From the NCBI GenBank assembly GCA_964242115.1, contig CAXSZX010000007.1, positions 124,001-188,000 of the forward strand: a stretch of DNA of 64,000 bases, written 5' to 3'. Origin of the DNA: BOG-908 sp964242115 (GTDB lineage Bacteria; Pseudomonadota; Alphaproteobacteria; Acetobacterales; Acetobacteraceae). The notes under the pieces were generated by a model that saw nothing but the letters and a program-made list of their open reading frames with translations, made no database searches and was not told the DNA's origin. This document shows positions 1-8,468 of this stretch, piece after piece (the first letter of the stretch is position 1; the number at the start of each line of letters is the position of its first letter). The translations under genes and the position numbers were made by a program.

Positions 1-80
1 CGTGTGCTCCAATGGTAAGCTAACACCCGCAGCCCGAAGCGCTGACCGTTGCAAAGCCCGAAGGACACTGGACCTCGGTA

Positions 81-181
81 GGAAAGCAAGAAACTTCTGT
101 CTCTGCTGTCGTCCACTCTCCCACAGCGTGTATCCCAGAGAACTAAAGTTTTTGGTTCTTTTCGAAAAAGAACTGCTTGAG
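81..181. repeat. Paired-hairpin element, left arm degenerate
   Basis: The left side keeps only the flank GGAAAGCAAG and the inner tail AACTTCTG followed by CTGCTGTCG; its hairpin is missing. The right arm is intact (AAAGTTTTTGGTTC, then a GAAC partner and CTGCTTG). The rest of the first 405 bases, before the aldehyde dehydrogenase stop, holds only this copy and the half copy at 310; I see no gene. Confidence 0.8.
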
Positions 182-309
182 TTCGCCTTCACCGGTCGGG
201 GTTTTAGTCCTTGGCCTAACAGTCAAATGTGCGCTCGATTATTTGACTGCCGAAAGGAGGAGCAACAGGCAGAGCTTGTGCCAAGCAACTCCGCTCGTGC
301 GCCTGGCCC

Positions 310-366
310 AAAGCAAGCGGTTCTTTTGCAGAAAAAGAACCAAATAACTTTTGCTTCCTGTCGCAG
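310..366. repeat. Paired-hairpin element, single GGTTC arm
   Basis: A lone arm of the form AAGCAAGCGGTTC-T-run/A-run-GAACC with the inner tail ACTTTTG and the start of the centre (CTGTCGCAG). It lies just beyond the 3' end of the leftward aldehyde dehydrogenase gene. Confidence 0.8.
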
Positions 367-405
367 CTGAGGCGCATTGTTCGCGGTCCGCGACAGTCTT
401 CTTCC

Positions 406-1842
406 CTATTCCGGCACCTTCAACCCCATCGCCTTCAGCGCAAACCGCGTCTTGCCTCCATGGGGCGGCCGCAGGTACTCGAACCCCGAGAAAAACCCCG
501 GCTTGTGCACCCCGCGCGCGTGGCTGAACCGGTAGAAGCCGTCCCGTCCGTGATACGCGCCCATCCCGCTCGGCCCGACGCCGCCGAACGGCAGGTCGTC
601 CTGCGCGCAATGCATCAGCGTGGAGTTTATCGTCACCCCGCCGGAGACCGTGCGGTCCAGGATGCGCCGTTCCGTTACCGCATCTTTCGTGTAGGCGTAC
701 AGCGCCAGCGGGTGCGGTCGGCGGTTGACGAACGCGATCGCCTCGTCGGTGCCGCCGGTGCGCACCACCGGCAGCACCGGACCGAATATCTCGTCGCGCA
801 TCAGGCGGCCGTCCAAAGGCGGGTCCAGCACCACGGTCGGCGAGAAGCGGCGGACGTTGCCGTGCGGCGTGTCACGGTGGCGCAGCACGGTCGCACCTGC
901 GGCCTCGGCTTCGGCCACCATGTCGGTCAGGCGCTGGTGGTGGCGGTCGGAGATGATGGCGGTGTAGTCCGGGTTGGCGTTGACGGTGGGGAACATTGCC
1001 TCGGCCGCTTCCAGCACGCCCTGCGCAAAAGCCTCCGCGCGGCCGGCCGGCACCAGCGCGTAGTCCGGCGCGATGCAGGTTTGCCCGGCGTTGAAAAACT
1101 TGCCCACCGCAACCGAGCGCGCGGCCTGCTCGACGACGTAGTCCTCCGCCACGATCACCGGCGACTTGCCGCCCAGCTCCAGCGTCACCGGCACCAGGTT
1201 GTCCGCCGCGGCCCGCATCACGTCCCGGCCCACGTCGGTGGACCCGGTGAAGATCAGGTGGTCGAACGGCAGCGCGCAGAAGGCGCGGCCGACGGCGACA
1301 TCGCCCTCCACCACCAGCACCTCCTCGGGCGGAAATGCCTCGGCCAGCATGCGGGCGAGCAGCGCGCCGGTGGCCGGCGTCAGCTCGGAGGGCTTTATCA
1401 TCGCGCGGTTGCCGGCGGCGATGACGTCCACCAGCGGGCCGAGGGTGAGAAAGATCGGGTAGTTCCACGGCGAGACCACGCCGACCACGCCCAGCGGCTG
1501 GAACTCGACCCGGTTGGACCCGGGCTGGAAGTTCATCGACACCGCGCGCCGCTGCGGCTTCATCCAGCCGGCCAGGTGCTTGCGGGCGTGGGCTGCCGCA
1601 CCGATGGTCGGCAGCACCTCCGAGACCAGGGTCTCCACGCGGGAGCGGTTGCCGAAATCGGCGCCGATCGCGTCCACGATGGCGTCCTGGTGCTGGCGGA
1701 CCAGGGCTTCCAAGCGGCGCAACTTGGCCTGGCGGGTGGCGGCGGTGGGGAAAGGGGCGGCGCCGAAAGCGTGGCGTTGGCGGTCCAGCGCGCCCTGCAA
1801 CGCCAGTTCGACGCTGGCCGGCGTGGTGATCGGCTGGTCCAT
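406..1842 (-). CDS. Coniferyl-type aldehyde dehydrogenase
   Basis: A 478-residue NAD(P)-dependent aldehyde dehydrogenase oxidising an aldehyde to its acid. The cofactor domain carries SPWNYP near residue 125 and FTGSTDVGR near 198; the general base is Glu222 in LELGGKSP and the catalytic Cys256 lies in NAGQTCIAPD. The FNAGQTCIAPDY stretch and the short N-terminus resemble the coniferyl aldehyde dehydrogenase (CalB) branch, so an aromatic or medium-chain aldehyde is a reasonable substrate, though this is inferred. The ATG at 1842 (MDQPITT) is chosen because GGGAGA lies just upstream; the longer reading frame above it runs through a non-coding repeat. It stands alone, with repeats on both sides. 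Confidence 0.85.
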   Translation of the reverse strand: MDQPITTPASVELALQGALDRQRHAFGAAPFPTAATRQAKLRRLEALVRQHQDAIVDAIGADFGNRSRVETLVSEVLPTIGAAAHARKHLAGWMKPQRRAVSMNFQPGSNRVEFQPLGVVGVVSPWNYPIFLTLGPLVDVIAAGNRAMIKPSELTPATGALLARMLAEAFPPEEVLVVEGDVAVGRAFCALPFDHLIFTGSTDVGRDVMRAAADNLVPVTLELGGKSPVIVAEDYVVEQAARSVAVGKFFNAGQTCIAPDYALVPAGRAEAFAQGVLEAAEAMFPTVNANPDYTAIISDRHHQRLTDMVAEAEAAGATVLRHRDTPHGNVRRFSPTVVLDPPLDGRLMRDEIFGPVLPVVRTGGTDEAIAFVNRRPHPLALYAYTKDAVTERRILDRTVSGGVTINSTLMHCAQDDLPFGGVGPSGMGAYHGRDGFYRFSHARGVHKPGFFSGFEYLRPPHGGKTRFALKAMGLKVPE

Positions 1843-1900
1843 GATGCGTCTCCCGCTTGGTGCTTGGGATGCACGATGGTGGCGCGGGCGGGGCTGCGCA

Positions 1901-2037
1901 AGGCAAGGCAAGCGAGGCCTTCTTTTCTGAAGAAAAGCAGCAAAAGACTTTTGCGTCCGCTGTCGCGCGCTCACCGGTGAGCGCGCGACAGCGGATGCAA
2001 GGGTTTTGGTTTTTTTCAAAAAAGAACCGCTTGCCTA
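1901..2037. repeat. Paired-hairpin element with a near-perfect 50-base central palindrome
   Basis: The left arm is a CTTC/CTGC hybrid and the right arm is of GGTTC type. The centre (1951-2000) reads as its own complement apart from one mismatched pair, with CGCTGTCGCGCGCTC mirrored by GAGCGCGCGACAGCG around ACCGGT. Between 2038 and 2288 I see no gene or further repeat. Confidence 0.9.
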
Positions 2038-2288
2038 CCTCCTGTGTCTCGCAGGCGCAGTATGCGTGCGGAAAGTCAGCCTGATGCGTCAGCTGGCGCG
2101 GCTCTTCCGAGCACCGGAGCGGACCGCCTCGGCGCCGCCGTTGGTCGGAGCTGCCAAAGCGATCCTCTCGTGGCCATGCGCACTGGAGCGTCCTGCAGAG
2201 CACGCTCGTCGCGTGACGTGCGGGTAGCACGCTGCCGCATGGCAAAACGGCGCCAGGTAGCCGCCATGGCGGCTTCTCGAACGCACGC

Positions 2289-3080
2289 TTAGGTCCCCAG
2301 TATCCGCCGCAGCACCTGCCCCTCAACCTCCGCCAGCGCCGCTCCCGTTCGCCTCGGCCGCGGCAAATCCACCGCCAGATCCAGCCCGATCCGCCCGTCC
2401 TCGATCAGCAGGATGCGGTCCGCCAGGATCGCCGCCTCGGCCACGTCGTGCGTCACCAGCACCGCGGTGAACCGCGCCTGCTGCCACACCTGCTCCACCA
2501 GCGCCTGCATCTCCAGCCGGGTCAGCGCGTCCAGCGCGCCCAGCGGCTCGTCCAGCAGCACCAGCCTCGGCTGTGCCGCCAGCGCGCGGGCCAGCGCCAC
2601 CCGCTGCCGCTGCCCGCCCGAGAGCACGCGCGGCCACTCCGCCGCCCGGTCCGACAGCCCCACTGCCTCCAGCGCGGCCTCGGCGCGTCCGCGCGCCTCC
2701 CGCCCCAGTCCCAGCGCCACGTTGTCGATCACCCGGCGCCACGGCAGCAGCCGCCCGTCCTGGAACATGATCCGCGTCTCCGCCGACCCTACCCCAGGCG
2801 CCCGCCCGCCCAGCTCCACTACGCCGGCATCCGGCCGGTCGAGCCCGGCCAGCATCCGCAGCAGCGTGCTCTTCCCCGAGCCGCTGCGGCCCACGATCGC
2901 CACGAAACTTCCCGGCTCGATCGCCAGGTCCACGTCACGCAGCACCTCGCGCGCGCCGAACCGCCGGGAGACCCCCGCCAGCCGCACCCCCAACCCGCCC
3001 GCCGGCCGCGCCACCCGCGCCACCGGCCGCGCTGCCGCGACACGCGGCCATACCCCTAGCTGCTGAACGACGGATGCCAT
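2289..3080 (-). CDS. ssuB: Sulfonate ABC transporter ATP-binding protein
   Basis: A 263-residue ABC ATPase that powers uptake of aliphatic sulfonates. Walker A GRSGSGKST is near residue 64, the Q-loop FQD near 106, the signature LSGGQRQRV near 153, and Walker B LVLLDEP near 173. The start at 3080 (MASVVQQ) overlaps the end of the permease gene by 25 bases, so the two are probably translationally coupled; a longer frame upstream is only antisense to the permease. It is last in ssuA-ssuD-ssuC-ssuB. Nitrate/taurine ATPases are close relatives; the neighbouring monooxygenase decides for sulfonate. Confidence 0.88.
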   Translation of the reverse strand: MASVVQQLGVWPRVAAARPVARVARPAGGLGVRLAGVSRRFGAREVLRDVDLAIEPGSFVAIVGRSGSGKSTLLRMLAGLDRPDAGVVELGGRAPGVGSAETRIMFQDGRLLPWRRVIDNVALGLGREARGRAEAALEAVGLSDRAAEWPRVLSGGQRQRVALARALAAQPRLVLLDEPLGALDALTRLEMQALVEQVWQQARFTAVLVTHDVAEAAILADRILLIEDGRIGLDLAVDLPRPRRTGAALAEVEGQVLRRILGT

Positions 3081-3919
3081 GCCAGCGCCCCCCTCTCGAT
3101 CCATCGTGCCAAGCTGTCGATCATCTTCCCGAGCACCGCGTACAGGACGATCCCCAGCACCACCACGTCCGTCTGCAGGAACTCCCGCGCGTTCATCGTC
3201 ATGAACCCGATGCCCGAGTTGCCCGCGATCGTTTCCGCCACGATCAGCGTCAGCCACATGATCCCCAGCGCATACCGGACACCCACCAATATCGACGGCA
3301 TCGCGCCCGGCAAAATCACCTCGGCAAACAAGGACCACCCGCGCAGCCCTTGCACCCGCGCCATCTCGAGCAGCCCCGCATCGATCGTGCGGATGCCATG
3401 ATACGTGTTGTAGTAGATCGGGAAGAACACGCCGACGGCGACAAGAAAAACCTTCGCCCCTTCGCCGATCCCGAACCACACGATCACCAACGGGATCAGC
3501 GCCAGATGCGGCACCATGCGCAGCATCTGCAACAGCCCGTCCACCAGGCTCTCCGTCAGCCGGCTGATGCCGGCCGCCAGCCCAAAGCAGAAGCCCAGCG
3601 AGCCGCCGATCAGAAACCCTGTCGCCGCACGCAGGGAAGATACCGCCACGTCACGAGGCAACTCGCCCGATCGCAGCATCTTCCAGCCGGCCAATATTAC
3701 CGCATGCGGCGACGGCAAACGGCGCGCTGGCACCAGACCCCCGGACGTGACCAGCTCCCAGGCGAACAGCAGCAACAGAGGCAGAAGCCAAGAAAGCAAA
3801 GCAGTTCTTTTTTGAAAAAAAGAACCAAAAAACTTCTGCGCGGCTGTCGCGGTATTTCCAGGAAAAACCCGGCTCAAGGGGACAAAAGTTTTTTGGTTCT
3901 TTTTTTCGAAAAAGAACAT
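3056..3919 (-). CDS. ssuC: Sulfonate ABC transporter permease with repeat-derived N-terminus
   Basis: An inner-membrane permease of the SsuC/TauC type with about six transmembrane segments and the EAA-like loop containing ARVQGLRGWSLFAEVILPGAMP. Normal family sequence begins only at LLSWLLPLLLLFAWEL. The 40 residues before it, from the ATG at 3919, are translated from a paired-hairpin element (MFFFEKKNQKTF...FFGSFFQKRTA). Alternatives are the in-frame TTG at 3799, giving about 247 residues, or real use of the chimeric start, giving 287. The ATG exists because the usual CGG after GCAAG in the arm is here ATG. The upstream ssuD stop lies only six bases away. Confidence 0.82.
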   Translation of the reverse strand: MFFFEKKNQKTFVPLSRVFPGNTATAAQKFFGSFFQKRTALLSWLLPLLLLFAWELVTSGGLVPARRLPSPHAVILAGWKMLRSGELPRDVAVSSLRAATGFLIGGSLGFCFGLAAGISRLTESLVDGLLQMLRMVPHLALIPLVIVWFGIGEGAKVFLVAVGVFFPIYYNTYHGIRTIDAGLLEMARVQGLRGWSLFAEVILPGAMPSILVGVRYALGIMWLTLIVAETIAGNSGIGFMTMNAREFLQTDVVVLGIVLYAVLGKMIDSLARWIERGALAWHPSFSS

Positions 3920-3929
3920 GCTTGCTTAC
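3790..3929. repeat. Paired-hairpin element between ssuD and ssuC
   Basis: Both arms are of GGTTC type, one of only two copies seen with matching arms. The copy supplies the ssuD stop codon (TAAGCAAGC on the minus strand) and the first ATG of ssuC, so it lies inside an operon and inside coding sequence. Confidence 0.9.
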
Positions 3930-5071
3930 GATGCCGCAGCCATCACAGGCACCCGCTCATTGGCGATGATCTCGCCGAATGGCCCGTTCAGCGCCACCTT
4001 CGCCGGCGCCACCGTCCCGTGCGACAGCGGCAACCGCGGGAACAGCAACTCCGCCGCGCGGTAAGCCTCCTCCAGATGCGGGTAGCCCGACAGAATGAAG
4101 TTATCGATGCCCAGAGCCTGATACTCCAGCAACCGCGCCGCCACCGTGTCCGCGTCGCCCACCAGCGCCGTGCCGGCGCCGCCGCGCACCAGCCCCACGC
4201 CGGCCCACAGATCCGGGCTGATCTCCAGCTTGTCGCGGCTACCCGCGTGCAGTGCCGCCATCCGCTGCTGCCCCACGCTGTCGTAACGTGCGAATACCTT
4301 CTGCGCGTCGGCGATCACCTTGTCGTCCACGTAACGGATCAAATCGGACGCGGCGTCCCACGCCGCCTGCCGCGTCTCGCGCACGATCACGTGCAGCCGC
4401 AACCCATAGGTGAAGCTGCGCCCGCGCTTTTCCGCCGCCGCCCGTGCCGTGGCGATCTTGGCAGCCACGTCCGCCGGCGGCTCCCCCCAGGTGAGGTACA
4501 CGTCGCAATGCTCCGCCGCCACGTCGATCCCGGCCGGCGACGACCCGCCGAACCACAGCGGCGGGTAGGGGGCCTGCACCGGCGGGAACGCGATCCGCGC
4601 GTCCTCAACCTTGATGTGCCGGCCTTCGAAGTGCACGGCCTCGCCGGACATCACCCGGCGCCATACTTCCAGAAACTCCGCCGTCAGCACGTAGCGCTCG
4701 TCATGCGCTAGCCACTGCCCGTCGCCCTTCAGCTCCACCGGATCGCCGCCGGTTACCACGTTGATCAGCAGCCGCCCGTCCGTCGCCCGGTCCAACGCGG
4801 CGGCCATCCGCGCACCCAGCACCGGCGACATGATCCCCGGCCGCAGCGCGATCAGGAAACGCAACTGCTTCGTCGCCGGCGCCAGCGCGGAACCCACCAC
4901 CCAGCTGTCCTCGCAGGACCGTCCCGTCGGCAGCAGCATGCCCCAGTAGCCCAGCTGGTCGGCCGCCTGCGCCACCTGGCGCAAATAGTCGAAGGTCAAC
5001 GCGCGGCCACCGGTGGCACTGGCCAAATAGCGCCCGTCGCCATGCGTCGGCAGGAACCAGAGTATCTTCAT
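3926..5071 (-). CDS. ssuD: FMNH2-dependent alkanesulfonate monooxygenase
   Basis: A 381-residue luciferase-like flavin monooxygenase that cleaves the C-S bond of alkanesulfonates to sulfite and an aldehyde. Family features include the N-terminus MKILWFLPTHGDGRYL, LLPTGRSCEDSW near residue 45, INVVTGGDP near 102 and YPPLWFGGSSPAG near 165. It lies downstream of the binding protein and upstream of the permease. No gene for the partner FMN reductase (ssuE) is in the window, so reduced flavin must come from elsewhere. The tail after LPLSHG is longer than in the E. coli enzyme and ends at a stop codon formed by the adjoining repeat. Confidence 0.9.
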   Translation of the reverse strand: MKILWFLPTHGDGRYLASATGGRALTFDYLRQVAQAADQLGYWGMLLPTGRSCEDSWVVGSALAPATKQLRFLIALRPGIMSPVLGARMAAALDRATDGRLLINVVTGGDPVELKGDGQWLAHDERYVLTAEFLEVWRRVMSGEAVHFEGRHIKVEDARIAFPPVQAPYPPLWFGGSSPAGIDVAAEHCDVYLTWGEPPADVAAKIATARAAAEKRGRSFTYGLRLHVIVRETRQAAWDAASDLIRYVDDKVIADAQKVFARYDSVGQQRMAALHAGSRDKLEISPDLWAGVGLVRGGAGTALVGDADTVAARLLEYQALGIDNFILSGYPHLEEAYRAAELLFPRLPLSHGTVAPAKVALNGPFGEIIANERVPVMAAAS

Positions 5072-5108
5072 CGACGGGTCTCCTAGGAATTGGCCTGGTC
5101 CGGCCGTC

Positions 5109-6062
5109 TCAGCTGCCTTTCGGCAGGCTCGCGTCCTTCACGATGATCGGCGCCGGGATCAGCTGCAGCCGCGCGAAAATGTCGGCGATGTCCTGCTGCG
5201 AGGCGAGGATGTGCGCGTCCACCGGTTGCACCCCGAACGCCAGCCGGTCCACCGCGCGCGTTACCGCCGCCGGGTCCATGCCCATCGCCGGCGCCAGCAG
5301 CCGCACCACCTCGTCGTGGTGTGCCGCGCCGTAAGCCTCGGTCTCCTTCAGGTCGGCGACCACCCCGCGCACCACGTCGGCGTTGGCCGCGGCGTAATCA
5401 TGCGTGGCCAGCAGGAACTCGCGGTTCTCGTCGACCACCCGGCCGTCATGCACGCCGTCGCTCACCTGGCGGGTCTTCAGCGCCGTCTCCGCCGCGGCCA
5501 GATAAGGGTCCCAGATCGCCCAGGCGTCCACGTCGCCGCCCTCGAAGGCGGCCCTGGCGTCCGACGGCTTGAGGTATACCGGCTGCACGTCGGCCACCGT
5601 CAGCCCGCCCGCCGCCAGCACCCGCACCAACAGGTTGTGCACGTTGGAGCCCTTGTTCAGCGCCACCTTCTTGCCGCGCAGATCGGCGATGCTGTGGATC
5701 GGGCTGCTCGCCGGCACGATCACCGCTTCGCCGTGCGGGCTGGCCGGCTCCACCGCCACGTAGACCAACGGCACCCCGGCGGCCTGGGCAAAAATGGGCG
5801 GCGCGTCGCCGGTGATGCCGAAGTCGATGCTGTCGGCCCCCATCGCCTCCAGCAGGGCAGGGCCGCCGAGGAACTCCGTCCAGGAGACGTGAACGTGTAG
5901 GGGTGCCAGCCGCTTCTCCAGCGTGCCACGCGCCTTTTCCAGCACGAGCGTGCCGTATTTCTGATAGCCGATCCGGATCGTGCGGTCCTGCGCCTCGGCG
6001 GGTGCAGCCAGGCACAGGAGCAGGCTCGCGCTAACAAACCACGTTCGCTTGGCGTGCAACAT
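5109..6062 (-). CDS. ssuA: Sulfonate ABC transporter substrate-binding protein
   Basis: A 317-residue periplasmic binding protein with a clear signal peptide (SASLLLCLAAPAEAQD, cleavage around residue 24). The mature start IRIGYQKYGTLVLEK and the segments FGITGDAPPIFAQAAG and LRGKKVALNKGSNVHNLL are typical of SsuA-type proteins. It is the first gene of the sulfonate operon and would deliver alkanesulfonates to SsuC/SsuB for desulfonation by SsuD. A sulfur-starvation-controlled promoter is expected upstream, but I could not pick one with confidence between 6063 and 6209. Confidence 0.88.
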   Translation of the reverse strand: MLHAKRTWFVSASLLLCLAAPAEAQDRTIRIGYQKYGTLVLEKARGTLEKRLAPLHVHVSWTEFLGGPALLEAMGADSIDFGITGDAPPIFAQAAGVPLVYVAVEPASPHGEAVIVPASSPIHSIADLRGKKVALNKGSNVHNLLVRVLAAGGLTVADVQPVYLKPSDARAAFEGGDVDAWAIWDPYLAAAETALKTRQVSDGVHDGRVVDENREFLLATHDYAAANADVVRGVVADLKETEAYGAAHHDEVVRLLAPAMGMDPAAVTRAVDRLAFGVQPVDAHILASQQDIADIFARLQLIPAPIIVKDASLPKGS

Positions 6063-6209
6063 CGTCGGCTACTCCACGTCCTGCTTGCCACGACAGTGGT
6101 TCACGCCACAGCCAATTGCAAGTTTCAGTTCGTGGTAGTTTAATTCAACGCTAGTCTACTGTGAAACTTCGGTGCTGTTCATTAATAAGCCGACGTCCCG
6201 GCCGGTCTT

Positions 6210-6318
6210 AGGCAAGGCAAAAAACTTTTGTTTCCTTGAGTGCACAACGAAGGAGAGCCCGCGACAGCAGGACCAAAAGTCTTTTGCTTCTTTTTCTCAG
6301 AAAAGAACGCCTTGCTTA
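6210..6318. repeat. Paired-hairpin element, left hairpin deleted
   Basis: The left flank GGCAAGGCAA is followed directly by the inner tail AAAACTTTTG, so its hairpin is gone. The centre (GCGACAGCAG) and a right CTTC arm remain. The anti-sigma stop codon TAA (minus strand) touches the right flank. Confidence 0.85.
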
Positions 6319-7017
6319 CTTCGTCGCCTGCAACACGCCCCCATAAACCACCGGCCCCGTTGGCAGCCCGGTGGGTGACCCGCCTGTCGGCTCCAGGCTG
6401 ACCAGCAGCTTCGTCCCCGCCGCCACGCCCGGCACCATCGTCCCGCCCACCGGCAACAGGCCCAACGACACCGGCTTGCTCGCCCCTTCCGGCAACGACC
6501 ACATCTGCAGGTCGCGTCCCGCCGCAATCTGCAGCACTCCGCTCGGCCGCACCGCCACTTTCCCGTCCGGCTCGGTGACCGCCACCAGCACTGCCAGCGT
6601 GCTTCCCGTCGGCGAGAGCACTGCCACCAGCGGCACCGGCGCCGGCCGCAGCACCAGCACGGCGGCCAGGCTTGCCGCCACGGCAAACCCGGTTATCGCC
6701 GCGGCACGCCAGAAGCGGAGCGCGTTGTCGTTTGCCGGCCGTGCTGTCTGCACCGAGCCGGCGACGTTACCCGGCGCTCTCACCCCGCCGATCGTGGCCT
6801 CGATCCGCGGCAGCAAGCCTTCCGGCGCCGGCACCGGGGGCACCAGCTCGGTCAACGGATACAGCCGCCGTTCCCAGAACCGTACCTCGTCGGCAAAGCC
6901 TGCTTCCGACTGCACCCGTTCCGCGGCGGTTGCAGCCTCCGCCGTATCCAGCGTGCCCAGCACGTATTCCGCAGCGATCAGCCGCGGTTCGCCGTCATCG
7001 ATTTCGGTCCCGCTCAT
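6316..7017 (-). CDS. Anti-sigma factor, RskA-like
   Basis: A 233-residue protein that should hold the adjacent ECF sigma factor inactive. The first ~80 residues (RLIAAEYVLGTLDTAEAATAAER...FWERRLYPL) match the zinc-independent anti-sigma domain of RskA-type proteins. A single transmembrane segment follows near residue 110 (AAAITGFAVAASLAAVLVL), and the C-terminal ~110 residues should lie in the periplasm, with the pattern of the RskA extracytoplasmic domain. The start at 7017 overlaps the sigma gene stop as ATGA, indicating translational coupling. The inducing signal cannot be read from the sequence. Confidence 0.83.
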   Translation of the reverse strand: MSGTEIDDGEPRLIAAEYVLGTLDTAEAATAAERVQSEAGFADEVRFWERRLYPLTELVPPVPAPEGLLPRIEATIGGVRAPGNVAGSVQTARPANDNALRFWRAAAITGFAVAASLAAVLVLRPAPVPLVAVLSPTGSTLAVLVAVTEPDGKVAVRPSGVLQIAAGRDLQMWSLPEGASKPVSLGLLPVGGTMVPGVAAGTKLLVSLEPTGGSPTGLPTGPVVYGGVLQATK

Positions 7018-7565
7018 GGCGCCAGGCACTCCCGCAGCCCGATGAGGCTACGTCGTATCCAGGATTTCACCGTGCCCATCGGCACCGCCAACCTGGCCGC
7101 CAACTGGCTGTGCGAGTAGCCCTCCACGAAGGCCAGCACCACCAGCCGCCGGCGCTCCTCGCTCAGCGTCTGCAGGCAGCGGTGCAGCGCGCTGCCGTCC
7201 ACCGACGCCAGCAGCGCCGCCAGCGGGTCCGGCGACTGGTCTGCCTCCTGGTCCGCCGGCTCGTGCCCCAGCACCTCGCGCCCGCGCCGGCGCACCATGT
7301 CCAGCGCCCGGTAGCGCGCCAGGCTCATCAGCCAGGAATGCGGCTCGCCCAGGCTCGGGTCGAAGCGCCCCGCCTGCTGCCATACCTGGACAAAGGCGTC
7401 GTGCGTCGCGTCCGCCGCCAGCGCCGGGTCACGGGTGATGCGCATGGCGACCCCGTGCAGCCGCGCGCTCCACCGCGCGTATAATTGTCGGAACGCCGCC
7501 CGGTCCTGCGCGGCACACGCGGCGATCAGTTCGTGGTCGGTCCGGCTCGCAGCACCTGTAGCCAT
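7014..7565 (-). CDS. ECF RNA polymerase sigma factor, SigK-like
   Basis: A 183-residue group IV sigma factor. Region 2 covers about residues 20-90 (FRQLYARWSARLHGVAMRI... and ATHDAFVQVWQQAG...SWLMSLARYRALDMVRRR). Region 4 covers about 120-180, ending in the helix-turn-helix VEGYSHSQLAARLAVPMGTVKSWIRRSL. The ATG at 7565 is preferred over a GTG 13 codons upstream; neither has a strong ribosome site. It is coupled to the anti-sigma gene by a four-base overlap. Such pairs usually control their own promoter and a small stress or envelope regulon. Confidence 0.87.
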   Translation of the reverse strand: MATGAASRTDHELIAACAAQDRAAFRQLYARWSARLHGVAMRITRDPALAADATHDAFVQVWQQAGRFDPSLGEPHSWLMSLARYRALDMVRRRGREVLGHEPADQEADQSPDPLAALLASVDGSALHRCLQTLSEERRRLVVLAFVEGYSHSQLAARLAVPMGTVKSWIRRSLIGLRECLAP

Positions 7566-7731
7566 GCCGTCTTCTATCCCCACACGCGCGCGGCGACTCG
7601 CCACGCAAACCGCATGCTACGTACATCGTGGTCCGTCCTTGCCAAGCCGTGCAAGCAGCAATGAAACCGCTTTGTCATTTGGCTGTGACTTTGAAACGGG
7701 TCGTGGCCAAGTTCGGATGCACGCAATTGGT

Positions 7732-8184
7732 TCAACCGAACGCCATCGCAAGCGTGTTGGCGATCAGCGCCGGCTTCGGCTCGCCGTCGATCTCCACCGT
7801 GTTCTCGAAACCCAGCAGCGTGCGCCCGGCACCTTTCTCGTCCACCGACGCGAGCTTCAGCCGGTTGCGCAACCGCGAACCCGACTTCACCGGTGTCAGG
7901 AAACGCACCTTGTCGAGCCCGTAATTAAGCGTGGCCTCCAGCCCCAGGTCGCGCGCCCACGCGCCGCTCGTCAGATGCGGGATCAGCGACAGGGTGAGGA
8001 AGCCGTGCGCGATGGTCGCCCCGAACGGCCCTGCCTTGGCGCGTTCGACGTCCACGTGGATCCATTGGTGGTCGCCGGTGCACGCCGCGAACGCATCGAT
8101 TCGCGCCTGGTCCACCTTCAGCCAGTCGGAGACGGCAAGCTCCCGGCCCAGATGCGGGGAGAGACGTTCGGCGACTGTGGGCAT
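7732..8184 (-). CDS. MaoC-family (R)-specific enoyl-CoA hydratase
   Basis: A 150-residue single hot-dog-fold hydratase. The catalytic stretch FAACTGDHQWIHVDVERA near residue 32, followed by FGATIAHGFLTLSLIPHL, is the Asp/His hydratase motif of the MaoC family. Such enzymes hydrate 2-enoyl-CoA to (R)-3-hydroxyacyl-CoA, linking beta-oxidation to polyhydroxyalkanoate or acting in other acyl-CoA routes. It is a single gene read leftwards and divergent from the dipeptidase, with a repeat in the divergent gap. The 7566-7731 gap before the sigma gene holds no recognisable feature. Confidence 0.85.
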   Translation of the reverse strand: MPTVAERLSPHLGRELAVSDWLKVDQARIDAFAACTGDHQWIHVDVERAKAGPFGATIAHGFLTLSLIPHLTSGAWARDLGLEATLNYGLDKVRFLTPVKSGSRLRNRLKLASVDEKGAGRTLLGFENTVEIDGEPKPALIANTLAMAFG

Positions 8185-8220
8185 GCAGGGTCCTCTCGGT
8201 GGCGTTTCTGGACGTTAACA

Positions 8221-8354
8221 AGTAAGCAAGCGGTTCTTTCATGAAAAAAGCCAAAAAACTTTCGTTCCCTCTGGCGCGCGCTGCCAAACCATCGCGACAG
8301 CAGGACCAAAAGTCTTTTGCTTCTTTTCTTCAGAAAAGAAGGCCTTGCTTGCTT
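8221..8354. repeat. Paired-hairpin element in a divergent promoter gap
   Basis: A left arm of GGTTC type (slightly decayed), a centre ending TCGCGACAGCAGG, and a right CTTC arm with GAAGGCCTTGCTTGC. Both flanking genes point away from it, so here it cannot serve as a shared 3' end. Confidence 0.9.
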
Positions 8355-8468
8355 TCCCAAGTTCAAGGCGCCCGGCGTCTCCAGGCCGGCTGAGGCTCTA
8401 GCCGGTCCGCACGCGATTGGGAATTGTCCCGGCTTCCGGTGCGCTGCTCCGGCAGGCATAGTCTTAAG

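Noticed and set aside
2..370. 122-residue open frame at the left edge
   Set aside because: It reads through two copies of the intergenic element (KFLVLFEKELL, AVLLQKKNQITFAS) and shows no family-like sequence or ribosome site.
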